A DNA stretch of 64,000 bases. It comes from Prorocentrum cordatum. Its lineage: Eukaryota; Sar; Dinophyceae; Prorocentrales; Prorocentraceae. This document shows, in pieces, positions 52,313-61,478 of this stretch. The DNA lies in the NCBI GenBank assembly GCA_963575745.1, contig CAUYUJ010003869.1:200565-264564 (forward strand), written 5' to 3'. Within the stretch, counting starts at the first letter, position 1. Each line of letters begins with the position of its first letter. The translations under genes and the position numbers were made by a program. The notes beneath the pieces are model-generated. The model was not told the origin of the DNA. It saw only the letters and a program-made list of their open reading frames with translations, and searched no databases.

Positions 52313-52450
52313 GCCACCTGGGGGCCTCTTGGAGGCCTCCTGGGGACCTCTTGGGGGCCTCTTGGGGCCATCATGGGGCTATTTGGGGGCTTCTTGGGGC
52401 CTCTTGGGGCCTCCTGGGCGCATCTTGGGGCCATCTTGGAGGACATCGAT
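52313..52450. repeat. Reversed minisatellite (GGGGGCCTCTTGGG) fused to the LINE
   Basis: Units begin in the middle of the RNase H coding sequence with no spacer. Confidence 0.85.
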
Positions 52451-52711
52451 CAAAGAAGAGGGGAGCTTCTTTTAGCCCTGCCCCCCCAATAGGCCAACAT
52501 GGTGCCCAAACCGGAGTAAAACCAATTCGAACTACCCGCGACCGGCCCCGTCCAGGGGAAGGGGTACGGGGAGGGGTCAAGACTCCCTCCCCGCCCGCAA
52601 GCCGTCTCACTCACTCCCGCCCGCCCTCCCAACACATACGTAGCACCCGAGTCTGGCCCGAGCCTCAGCATATTCAGCAGTCGTCTTTGGATGGGCAGCT
52701 ACTGGGGGCCA

Positions 52712-52840
52712 ATCCGCCGTCGCCGCCGCCGCCTCCGCCGCCGCCGCCCCCGCTGCCAAATCGCCGCAGCCGCAGCCGCTGCCGCCGCAGCCGCTGCCGC
52801 CACCGCCACCGCCGCCGCCGCCACCGCCGCCGCCGCCGCA

Positions 52841-52878
<38 letters not shown>

Positions 52879-52951
52879 CCCCGCCGCCGCCGCCCCCGCT
52901 GCCAAATCGCCGCAGCCGCAGCCGCTGCCGCCGCAGCCGCCGCCGCCGTCC

Positions 52952-52989
<38 letters not shown>

Positions 52990-53048
52990 GCAGCCGTCGC
53001 AGCCGCCGCCGCCGCAGCCGCCGCAGCCGCCGCCGCCGCCGCCGCCAA
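52712..53048. repeat. (CCG)n / (GCAGCC)n microsatellite
   Basis: CCGCCG and CGCAGC repeats with a repeated internal unit GCTGCCAAATCGCCGCAGCC (52752 and 52899). Frames give poly-Pro, poly-Ala or poly-Arg. Confidence 0.95.
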
Positions 53049-53242
53049 GTGTATTCTGTATAGTTTTTTGACAGGGATGGTGGGGGGAGGCTGCATCGGG
53101 TTGGCTGCGCATGCTCCGGATTTGGAGGCAGAGTTTTTTTTGTTTGGTTCTTTTACAAAGGATGGTGGGGGGGTGCCCGCATGGTTCTGGGTTGGCTACC
53201 AATCGCCTGGGGGAGGGGGTGTTCATTAAAAGGGAACAGTGA

Positions 53243-53320
53243 CAAACCCTTCCCCGAAGGGGAAGAAGGGGATTTTGAAGAGGAGCCGCCCTAGACCACC
53301 TACGCCCAGAGGGCTGGTGG
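53243..53320. repeat. Dispersed block, second copy
   Basis: Shares CCTTCCCCGAAGGGGAAGAA, CTAGACCACC and ACGCCCAGAGGGCTGGTGG with 40168-40243. Confidence 0.8.
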
Positions 53321-53324
53321 CCAA

Positions 53325-54140
53325 GCCCAGCAACGTGACGGAGGGCATCAACATGGGACTGCCGATCGTCTACGACTCTCTGCTGTTCAGGCGTGGGTTG
53401 CTTCGAGGGCCAGCGCAGTTCGTCGACCACCATGAGAATGGACGTCATTTGAGTGGACACCGATAGGACCACCTTGATCCGTCCAGAGCGCGTCGGTACA
53501 AGCTCGGGGTGCAGGCGCCAGTGCTCATTATCGTCAACGACGAGGGCTCGAGGAGTGCCATGATCCTGGACGGTGGCGGAGGACTCCGCACACATTGCCT
53601 ACCACACGGGCTCGACTGCCAGCACGACCCTCCAGATTTCCGTGATGCCTTGAGTGCATGCCGATGCGAAATGGTTGCCCGGGCACCGTGTGCCGCGAGG
53701 AAGTTGCCTTCGACTCTTCGGTGAGTATCGCGAGCGAAGGTGGTTAGGTGTACGGGGACACATGCGAGCACCGACGACGATACCATTCTCCCCTCCTTTT
53801 TCCTCCGCCCTCAGTGCGCAGCGATCCCCATCGTCTTTTATATTTTTTTTTTTGCCAGCCCCCCCCACCGGTCCTAGGAACATCACCCCCCCTCTACAGA
53901 GACTCCAGCGGGTGCCCCCCCCCGAGGTTGGGCGTCGCCGTTTCCCGTTTTTTCGAGGAGTGCACTGTGTCTTCGCAGGATCTTTCGCCGCCGTTTTTTG
54001 TCCGGGGTTCCTCGGAGTTCTTTGAGGCGCCTGATGCGGACCGCGGCTTGCTCGCGGGCCTCCTTGGGGCGCGTGGCCTCATGGGGGGCGCCGCCGAAGG
54101 CCCCAGTGTCAGGGTTCAGAATGTCCCCTGGCAAATTTAC
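53325..54140 (-). other. Unrecognised sequence, possible decayed minus-strand coding
   Basis: Reading the minus strand at 53595-53330 gives EHWRLHPELV and EQQRVVDDRQSHVDALRHVA, with a further sensible stretch (NHFASACTQGITEIWRVVLA) at about 53700-53610 separated by one stop. The amino-acid mix looks protein-like, but no family is recognised. From 53840 the sequence is low complexity. Confidence 0.25.
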
Positions 54141-54159
54141 GCACGCGCACACACACACA

Positions 54160-54340
54160 CACAAATCACACGGTTCTTGGTCTCATAGGAAATTCCACCG
54201 AAAGCCTCAACAGCATGGCTCACATGCGTCCAAAGTCCAGTTTGGGCACAACCCCTCACACGGTGTGTGGCTTCATAGAGAGGTTCGGGGAGTTTCACCG
54301 AATGCCCTTGTGGCAGGGTTCGCATGCGTCCCGGTAAGTG
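54160..54340. repeat. Diverged 90-bp satellite units, reversed
   Basis: Two units exactly 90 bases apart (CACACGG at 54167 and 54257). Read on the minus strand they show CGTGTGAGGGGT, GTGCCCAAA, ACGCATG(C/T)GA and TTCGGTG landmarks of the 34.9-35.9 kb satellite. A (CA)n tract lies at 54148-54165. Confidence 0.7.
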
Positions 54341-54995
54341 TTTGGGCGCGTCGTCGTCGTTGTTTTATTCGAAGAGGTTCTTTAAACATTTGCGTTTTGC
54401 TCGCCGTTTTCTTATCGGGGTGGGTTCGTGTGGGGCGAGTCACGTCGCCGTTTCCCGGTGGCACGCGGTAAGTGTGCAGGAATTGAATTATGGTCGCTGG
54501 TCTCTTTAAACGGATGGGTTGGGTAATAATAAAAGGGGAGTGGTCTAGGAACAGTCTGTAGCGTTCAGGTTCAGGTTGCTGATTGTCATCGTTTGCACCC
54601 AATTGCAAATTCGCGTTGCATGTCGTATCGATGTCCATTCTACCCCATCCTCCCGCACCCCCCAGTGCTCCCCCCCCTCTAGGGGGCCCGACCCTGGCCG
54701 CACGATGCATGGTGCGGGCATTCGCCCAAGTATCGAGGGGTCGCGGGGAGCAGGGGTTGAGAGGGAGGTATGTGAGGGGCCAGGGGGGAAACTTCGCTGC
54801 TGCTTTTGAGGGGGCTCAAATCTTGAGCCCCTGGCCAGGTTGGATCGTTGGGGCCGCAGTGTTTTTGTTGGCCGCTAGGCAGGGCAGGATAAAAGCATTG
54901 CCAATATTGTTTGTGACTTTTGAACTCGACACTTGTGGCCGCCCACAGAAGGGGGGCCCTCACGGCGCTGCGAAGCTTAACCTTTCCTCCTGCCG
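54341..54995. other. No gene recognised
   Basis: Unique, locally AT-richer sequence; the plus-strand frame starting at 54583 enters CTC repeats and has no motif. Confidence 0.5.
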
Positions 54996-54999
54996 AGTC

Positions 55000-55450
55000 G
55001 ATACGATCCTTCTCCTCCCGTTCCCCCCCCTCCTCCACCTCCTGTCCTCCTCCTCCTTCTCCCTCCGCCTGCTCCTCCCTCTGCCTGCTCCTCCTCCTCC
55101 TCCTCTTCCTTCTCCTCATCCTCCTCCACCTCCCCCTCCTCCTCCTGCTCCTCCTTCTCCTCCTGCTCCTCCTGCTCCTCCTGCTCCTCTTGCTCCTCCT
55201 GCTCCTCTTGCTCCTCCTCCTCCTCTTGCTCCTCCTCCTCCTCCTCCTCCTCCTCATCCTCCCCCTTCTCCTCCTCCTCCTCCTCTTCTTCCTCCTCCTC
55301 CTCCTCCTCCTCCTCCTCCTCCTCCTCCTCCTCCTCCTCCTCCCCTCCTCCCCTCCCCCTCCCCCTCCCCCTCCCCCTCCTCCTCCTCCTCCTCCTCCTC
55401 CTCCTCCCTCCTCCTCCTCCTCCTCCTCCTCCTCCTCCTCCTCCTCCTCG
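55000..55450. repeat. (CTC)n / (CCT)n microsatellite
   Basis: CTCCTC, CTGCTC and CCCCTC runs, similar in composition to the cassette interior but without cassette ends. Confidence 0.95.
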
Positions 55451-55589
55451 CCGCCCCCAACAGGCCTTGGGACCGTCAAACATTTAGGACGAATCTCCGG
55501 GCCTATGGTAGTTGTCCGTACCTCCGGGCCACCAGGGACCCCGCATTGAAAAAAATACGATGTCGGAACTCTTGGTCAGGATGACAAGC

Positions 55590-55985
55590 CAGTCCCGTGG
55601 AAGGGGCCAGATTTCCAGGAGCCCACGTGTAGCGACAAAAATCACGGCGCCAGAAGACGAGGCACCTCCCTCCTGTCACCCTTCCCCTGAGACCCCCTCG
55701 CGTCATCAAAGTTACGACGGGAGGGTTGCGGCAGTTTGCGGCCACCGGTGGCCCTCGGCCGGACCCGGGACCATCAAAAAGCGAGGATGCAGAACCGGTC
55801 CCGGGGAAGGCGTCCCGACTTCCGGGAGCCGACGTAGCAAAAAAAAAGAAGAGCTACGTCGGGTGATCGGGCATCCCTCCCTCCCTCCTTCCCTCCCTTC
55901 CCCCCAGACCTCTCCCGTCGTGAGAAAATCACGACGAGAGGTTCTCGGCCGTTTTCGGCTTCCGTTTTCGTCGTGGTCGACGTCG
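55590..55985. repeat. Degenerate ~205-bp tandem duplication
   Basis: Both units read CCGGTCCCG(T/G)GGAAGG, CCGGGAGCC(C/G)ACGT, A-run, CCCTCC runs, GAGACC.CTC.CGTC and GACG(G/A)GAGG(G/T)TT, at 55590 and 55793. Confidence 0.65.
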
Positions 55986-56457
55986 TGGTCGTCGTCGTCG
56001 CCGTCGTCGCCGTCGCAGCCGTTGTCGCCGTCGCCGTCGCGGACCAATCCATCGAGGATCGGGGTTCAAGGAAGTTTTTGATTGTTTTCAGCCTCCAGGG
56101 GCCCTCCCTCGGCCCCAGATCCCCAGAGGCTCCAGGACAAAAAAAGCCACAACAGACCCCAGAAGGGGTCCACGGACGCATCTGGAGCAGATGTTTAAGT
56201 GTGACCGCCGAGGTCGTCGTCGGGGTCGGCGTCGTCAGCGCCTGTGCGTCGGGACCCCGGGCGGGGACCGCAGCCACATCCTGCCCTGACTCGGCCCACG
56301 CGTGGGCGGGAACAACACAAGGACAAAGAGGAGGAGCATGGAGAGGCGGAGGAGGAGGAGCTGGAGGCGCAGAGGAGGGACAGAGGAGGGAAGAAGAGGA
56401 GGACGAGGAGGAGGAGGAGGAGGAGGAGAGCTCCAGACCGAATCACTGTGTGGACGA

Positions 56458-56491
<34 letters not shown>

Positions 56492-56610
56492 TTCATCGTC
56501 GTCGTCGTGGTGGTGGCGGTCGTCGTCGTTGTGATCGTCGTCGTCGTCATCGTTGTCGTCGCCTTCGCCGTCACTCGTCGCCGCCCCTATCGTCGTCGTC
56601 GTCGACGATC
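55968..56610. repeat. (GTC)n and (GGA)n microsatellites around unique sequence
   Basis: GTCGTC/GTCGCC at 55968-56045, a GGA region at 56325-56430, GTCGTC at 56455-56610. The intervening 56046-56320 holds a weak minus-strand copy of the CTGCACCAGATG-type repeat (56148-56205) and no gene. Confidence 0.8.
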
Positions 56611-56658
56611 ACACGCGCGAAAAAGTGAGCAGCAAAACGTGGCGCGGCCGTGACCATT

Positions 56659-56805
56659 ACCTAAGCGCGCGAAGCGCGCGTGGTTCTAGCGTATAGATGT
56701 ATATATATACACACGCGCACACACATATACATATATATATATATATGTGTCTCTCTCTCTATTTCTCTCTCTACATATATATATATATATATATATATAT
56801 GTTTA
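56659..56805. repeat. GCGCGC palindrome followed by (TA)n
   Basis: AAGCGCGCGAAGCGCGCG then TGGTTCTAG, as at 29697, leading into TA/CT dinucleotide runs (56700-56803) and a TACATACA-like stretch to 56910. Confidence 0.9.
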
Positions 56806-57129
56806 TATACACGCAGTTACATACAGATACGCGTGCACGTGGGCATGGACATGTACCTATACACGTATATACGCACCTGCATATATCTACATTTACAAAC
56901 ATGTATACACTGATCACATTTCTCGCACACCCTTTCTCTCTCTCTTTCTCGCCCTCTCCCTCTCTTTTTGTCTTTCGTTCTTCGATCTTTCGCCCCCTTC
57001 ACCTCCATGCCCGCGCCGCACCTCCCACGACGCGCTGCCGCCCGAGCGGGGCGGCGCCGTAGGCTGCGGCTGTCCCCCGCGCTCGACAACGGCATCGGGC
57101 TGACCCCGCCCCGCGGCTGGAGGTCTGCC

Positions 57130-57628
57130 AGGGCAAGACGGCGACGACTCCGCCACCGCCGACGTTGTCGCAACCGACGCCGCCGCCACCAACGCCGCCG
57201 ACGATGATGGCGACGACGCCACCAACGACGACGGCGACGACGCCGACGTTGACGACGACGACGCCGACGCCGACGTCGCCGACGACGACGCCGACGGCGG
57301 CGACGACGGCGTCGACGACGACGACGACGGTGACGACGACGGCGACGACGACGCCGACGGCGGCGCCGACGACGGCGACGACGGCGACGACGACCATGGC
57401 GACGACGACGACGACGGCAACGACGACGGCGACGTCGACGGCGACGACAACGACGACGACGACGACGACGAGGAGGTGGGAATACGGCGATGACGGCGAT
57501 GCCCGGGAATCGCAGGAGGAATGGGGAGGAGGAGGGGGAAAAGGAGGAGGAGGAGGAGGAGTCGCAGGAGGAATGATTAGGAGGAGGAGGAGGAGGAGGA
57601 GGAGGAGGAGGAGGAGGAGGAGGAGGAA
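57130..57628. repeat. (GAC)n then (GGA)n microsatellite
   Basis: GACGAC/GACGCC units at 57130-57475, then GGAGGA at 57515-57628, reaching the spliced-leader relic. Confidence 0.95.
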
Positions 57629-57629
57629 A

Positions 57630-57651
57630 TCTGTAGCCATTCAGGCTCAAG
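57630..57651 (+). other. Dinoflagellate spliced-leader relic 3 (diverged)
   Basis: 22 bases with three mismatches to the leader (CTGTAGCC, ATTCA, GGCTCAAG). It directly precedes the LINE 5' fragment on the same strand, as expected if a trans-spliced LINE transcript was reverse transcribed. Confidence 0.7.
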
Positions 57652-59280
57652 GTTAAACATTGTGAAGGGGTATAGACGCTCGAGAATCAGCGATTAGCGT
57701 TCGCCCGTCTGTGGCCTTTCTCGAACACTGGAGGCCGACAGGTTGCCCGCAGTCCGGGATTATGCCTCATGCTCCCCATGCGAACCAGACATGCCCGAGG
57801 GCCAGTGCCCTCGGTCGCCATTTCGCTCTGGCACTGCTGCTGGTCTTCGTGGGGCTCAGGATTTGCTCGGCGCCTTTGAGGACTTCTCTACCTTCCCGTC
57901 CCGCGACCTGATGCCCCCCAGCCTGCTGTCCATTGGACGTGCAGCAGGGCATCTGGGAGCAGGAGCTGGTGCCGTCCATCGTCGCGACTAGCTTCAACCC
58001 GCAGATCAGGAGCTCAAGGCTTTCGTGGGTTCCACAAAAGACCAGCTTCTCTCGGCAATTTCACGCGTGGCTTCAACGGATAATCAAACCAGGTTGGAGC
58101 ACGCATGGCGACTGTCGAGCACGCCAGGGCGAGCGCGCCGAGCTGATCCAGGGTCTGGACAAGAAAATTTCGGAACTCCAAGCTCAACTGGGCTTTATGC
58201 GGACCAAGCATCCCGACAAGGTTGAAACCAACAGCTCCTTCGCCATGCAGAAAGATCCCACGGTCATCATTTGTCGGTGCAAAACGATCATCTCGCGCAT
58301 GTCTCTCATCACGGGTTTGGAGTCGTGGCTATCGGGCGCTAACGTCAAACATCAGTTATTTCTGCGATGACCTCGTCCAGAGAACCGCCCAGCAAGAAGT
58401 TCGCGCTTCAGTTCAAGGGCTCACAGGGATTCGCTACCAGGAAGGTCGAGATGACGCTCGCGCTGCTGAAGACTGGCCCCCAGAATTGGTGCCGGTTCAC
58501 CGCCTTCGACGCCTTCAAACACAGTGCATGTTTCGGATGACAGATCAACGCACCAGGTCAAGGTTGAGATGTTGCTCAAGCAAGTGCGCAATATCTTCCC
58601 GGAGCTCTACCCGAATGCGCAGGTGCTTACGAAAAAGGCTTGGGGCGAGCTGTCGTATCAGCGGCAGCCGCTGCTCCGGGTCATCCCCGGCCAGAACGCG
58701 GGCCATCGAACGGAGCGGACACTTCCGAATCTTCAGAAGTACAACCTCGACAAGAACAGGATCGCCGAGGCGACCAAAGGCCACCTCGCGAATGAGCAGA
58801 GCGTCGAGTGGTCTCTTTGACATCTTTTTCCGCCAGCGGCACGGTCGCTCCCCGGCTTCTACGGGGCTGCTGCTCGACATGGAATGCGAGGACATTGTTC
58901 CGCCATGATATATTGCGGCGCGGGGCCGCAAGCTGCGCTACCTCTCCCGGCTCTTGACGCGGGGCAGCGTGGTTTCGGTCCAAGATGCCCGCGGTGACAG
59001 GCACCTCGCCGACCTTCTCTACCACCCCCATCAACCTGCATTAGCATTCTCGTCTATCAAGGCCTCTGCCCCAGGACATCCAGCAAGGGGCGCGGCCGCC
59101 TTCTTTCCTGATTTTCGGGTCTTGCGCCGCCCGCGGCCTCCGCGCGTTTCAGCCGAAGCTCCAGTGGAGGGGCGGGCGCTGCGCGCCGAGTCCTGTTTTC
59201 AGGAGGGCGTTTCCCCGACCGCTGCGACGCCCGCAATTTTGGGCTTGACGCGCGGGCTCGAAACGGGCAGTGAGATCAGG
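57652..59280 (+). pseudogene. LINE 5' part: ORF1-like region and endonuclease start
   Basis: Degenerate plus-strand coding in alternating frames. Protein-like pieces are ELIQGLDKKISELQAQLGFM (coiled coil), KDPTVIICRCKTII, LQFKGSQGFATRKVEM, LALLKTGPQNWCRF, then KVEMLLKQVRNIFPELYP and AWGELSYQRQPLLRVIPG. At 58930-58998 the frame KLRYLSRLLTRGSVVSVQDA matches the opening of an AP-type endonuclease as found in dinoflagellate LINEs, where the acidic residue after VSVQ is usually Glu. A GRALRAES segment follows at about 59175. The region lacks RT. Assignment as the 5' part of the same kind of LINE as at 49.4-52.3 kb is inference. Confidence 0.55.
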
Positions 59281-59419
59281 AGGTGCCTGCGCGAAGCCGA
59301 CTCGGATCCGCTCCGAAAAATCCGCCGACCTTGTCGGCGTGTGTGAGGGGCTTTTCCGTTCGAGCCGTCATCTCCGTCATTCTTTGTACTCGTCGTTTCT
59401 GTCCTTCCCTTTCCCTGGG

Positions 59420-60387
59420 AGACCTCTTCCCCTGGGCTCCAGCCAAGCCGACCTTGAGCAACCTCGTAATTGAGTCGAAGGGAAGCCCCTTCCCTTTGAT
59501 CCCTCCCCCGCCGGGAGGGGGGGGGGGGGAGCGACCCCCCCCCCCCCAGATACGACGCCCCCCCCTGGGACTCCTCTTCCCCTGGGCTCCAGCCAAGCCG
59601 ACCTTGAGCAACCTCGTAATTGAGTCGAAGGGAAGCCCCTTCCCTTTGATCCCTCCCCCGCCGGGAGGGGGGGGGGTAGCGACCCCCCCCCCCGGGTCAG
59701 ATACGACGCCCCCCCCTGGGACTCCTCTTCCCCTGGGCTCCAGCCAAGCCGACCTTGAGCAACCTCGTAATTGAGTCGAAGGGAAGCCCCTTCCCTTTGA
59801 TCCCTCCCCCGCCGGGAGGGGGGGGGGGTAGCGACCCCCCCCCCGGGTCAGATACGACGCCCCCCCCTGGGACTCCTCTTCCCCTGGGCTCCAGCCAAGC
59901 CGACCTTGAGCAACCTCGTAATTGAGTCGAAGGGAAGCCCCTTCCCTTTGATCCCTCCCCCGCCGGGAGGGGGGGGGGGGGTAGCGACCCCCCCCCCGGG
60001 TCAGATACGACGCCCCCCCCTGGGACTCCTCTTCCCCTGGGCTCCAGCCAAGCCGACCTTGAGCAACCTCGTAATTGAGTCGAAGGGAAGCCCCTTCCCT
60101 TTCATTCCTCCCCCGCCGGGAGGGGGGGGGGGTAGCGGGGGGGGGTAGCGACCCCCCCCCCGAGTCAGATACGACGCCCCCCCCCCGTACCGACCTTGAG
60201 CAACGTCGTCATTGAGTCGAAGGGAAGCCCCTTCCCTTTCCCTTCCCCGACGGGGGGGGGAGAGGAGGTCCCGGGGGGGGTCCCGGGGGAGTCCCGGGGA
60301 AGTCCCGGGTCAGATACGACACCTCCCTCCCCCACCTTCTCGCCCTTCTCCCCGTTCCCCCAAACCATCCCGCAGCCCGTGCCTCTC
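59420..60387 (-). repeat. 151-bp satellite array, right arm of the large inverted repeat
   Basis: Reverse complement of the 43293-44595 array. GGAAGCCCCTTCCCTTTGAT recurs at about 59481, 59631, 59782, 59933 and 60086, and a final short-spaced copy at 60223 (137). The mirrored outer unit is also the short one on the left (136), and the outer flank matches (CAGCCCGTGCCTCT at about 60373). Confidence 0.9.
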
Positions 60388-60945
60388 GCCGTCGCCCACG
60401 GGGCATTCGATCTCGCGAGCCCCCAGCCCACTTTGAGCCCCCGCGACTCACTCTTCCTACATTCCCCAGCAGTCCGCCGATAGCTACCCCCAGAACTCCG
60501 GGGGGGGCACCGATCAATTTTGGGGGCCAGGCCCGGTCAAAGGCTAGTTGCGCTGGAGAGCGACGGTTTCACGCGCTTTCACGCTGGGGCCAGGACACTC
60601 GGCGCGGATAGATCGAGCGGTCGCCTCGCGGCCAGGCCGGGGCCGGGCGCAACTCTGCGTCGCCGCTCGCGCGCGCGGATTGCACGGTTTTCTCTCTTGC
60701 ACCTTTCTCTCCGACCGCTCTGCCATGGCGTTCGGCACCCCCGCCCGACGTCTTCTTCCTCCGGAAGGCAAGCCCGTGCATCCAGAATTGTTCGCCACGC
60801 CCGAGTAGTCTGACTTTATCTTTCGCGCGCCGCAGCAGTCCGACGCGAAGCGCGCGTCGGCACCGCGGAATCTAGATTCTTCAGGCTTACGCCACATCCG
60901 CCGACCCCTTATGAAGAATCGCGCAGTGGTCTGGTCGCCTCTTTG
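60388..60945. other. No gene recognised
   Basis: Unique sequence. A small inverted pair (AGATTCTTCAGG and TGAAGAATC) lies at 60871-60920. GCGCGC palindromes are near 60835. Confidence 0.5.
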
Positions 60946-60949
60946 GGTG

Positions 60950-61478
60950 GTCTGAGGCCCCTGGGCCATTCTTGGGGCATTCTTGGGTTGTCTTGGGGCC
61001 CCTTAGGCCGTCCTGTGGCAGTATTGGGCTGTCTTGGGGCTCTCTTGGGCTGTCATCGGCCTCTCTTGGGCTGTCATGGTGCGCTCTGGGCGTTCTTTTC
61101 GGCCGTCTTGGCCGTCGCCATCTGTTGCCGAGGACTGTGGTATGCCCTTGGTGACCTCAGAACTGCTTTGCGGTGTCTTTTGGAACCGTCAGGGGCGGCC
61201 GTGGGGTGACCTTCGATCGTTTCAGGCCATGGTCAGAGACCCGCCGAAACGCCTTGCGGAAGCAAGTGACGAGCACGGCGGGAAGCGACGCAAGTTGCGA
61301 GGAATCTGACCGCGAGTCGCGCGCGTTGTCTTCGGGGCTCTCTTGGGCCGTCCTCTGCCCCTCTTGAGACCCGTCTTGGCGCCCTCTTGGGCTGTCGCGG
61401 GGCCCTCGTGGAGGCTTCTTGGACCGTCTTGGTGCGGTCTTGGGGGGCTCTGGGGCCGCCCAGGAGCGGGGAACACCC
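60950..61478. repeat. Reversed minisatellite (CTTGGGGCC type)
   Basis: Degenerate TTGGGCCGTCTTGGGG units without higher-order structure. Confidence 0.8.
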
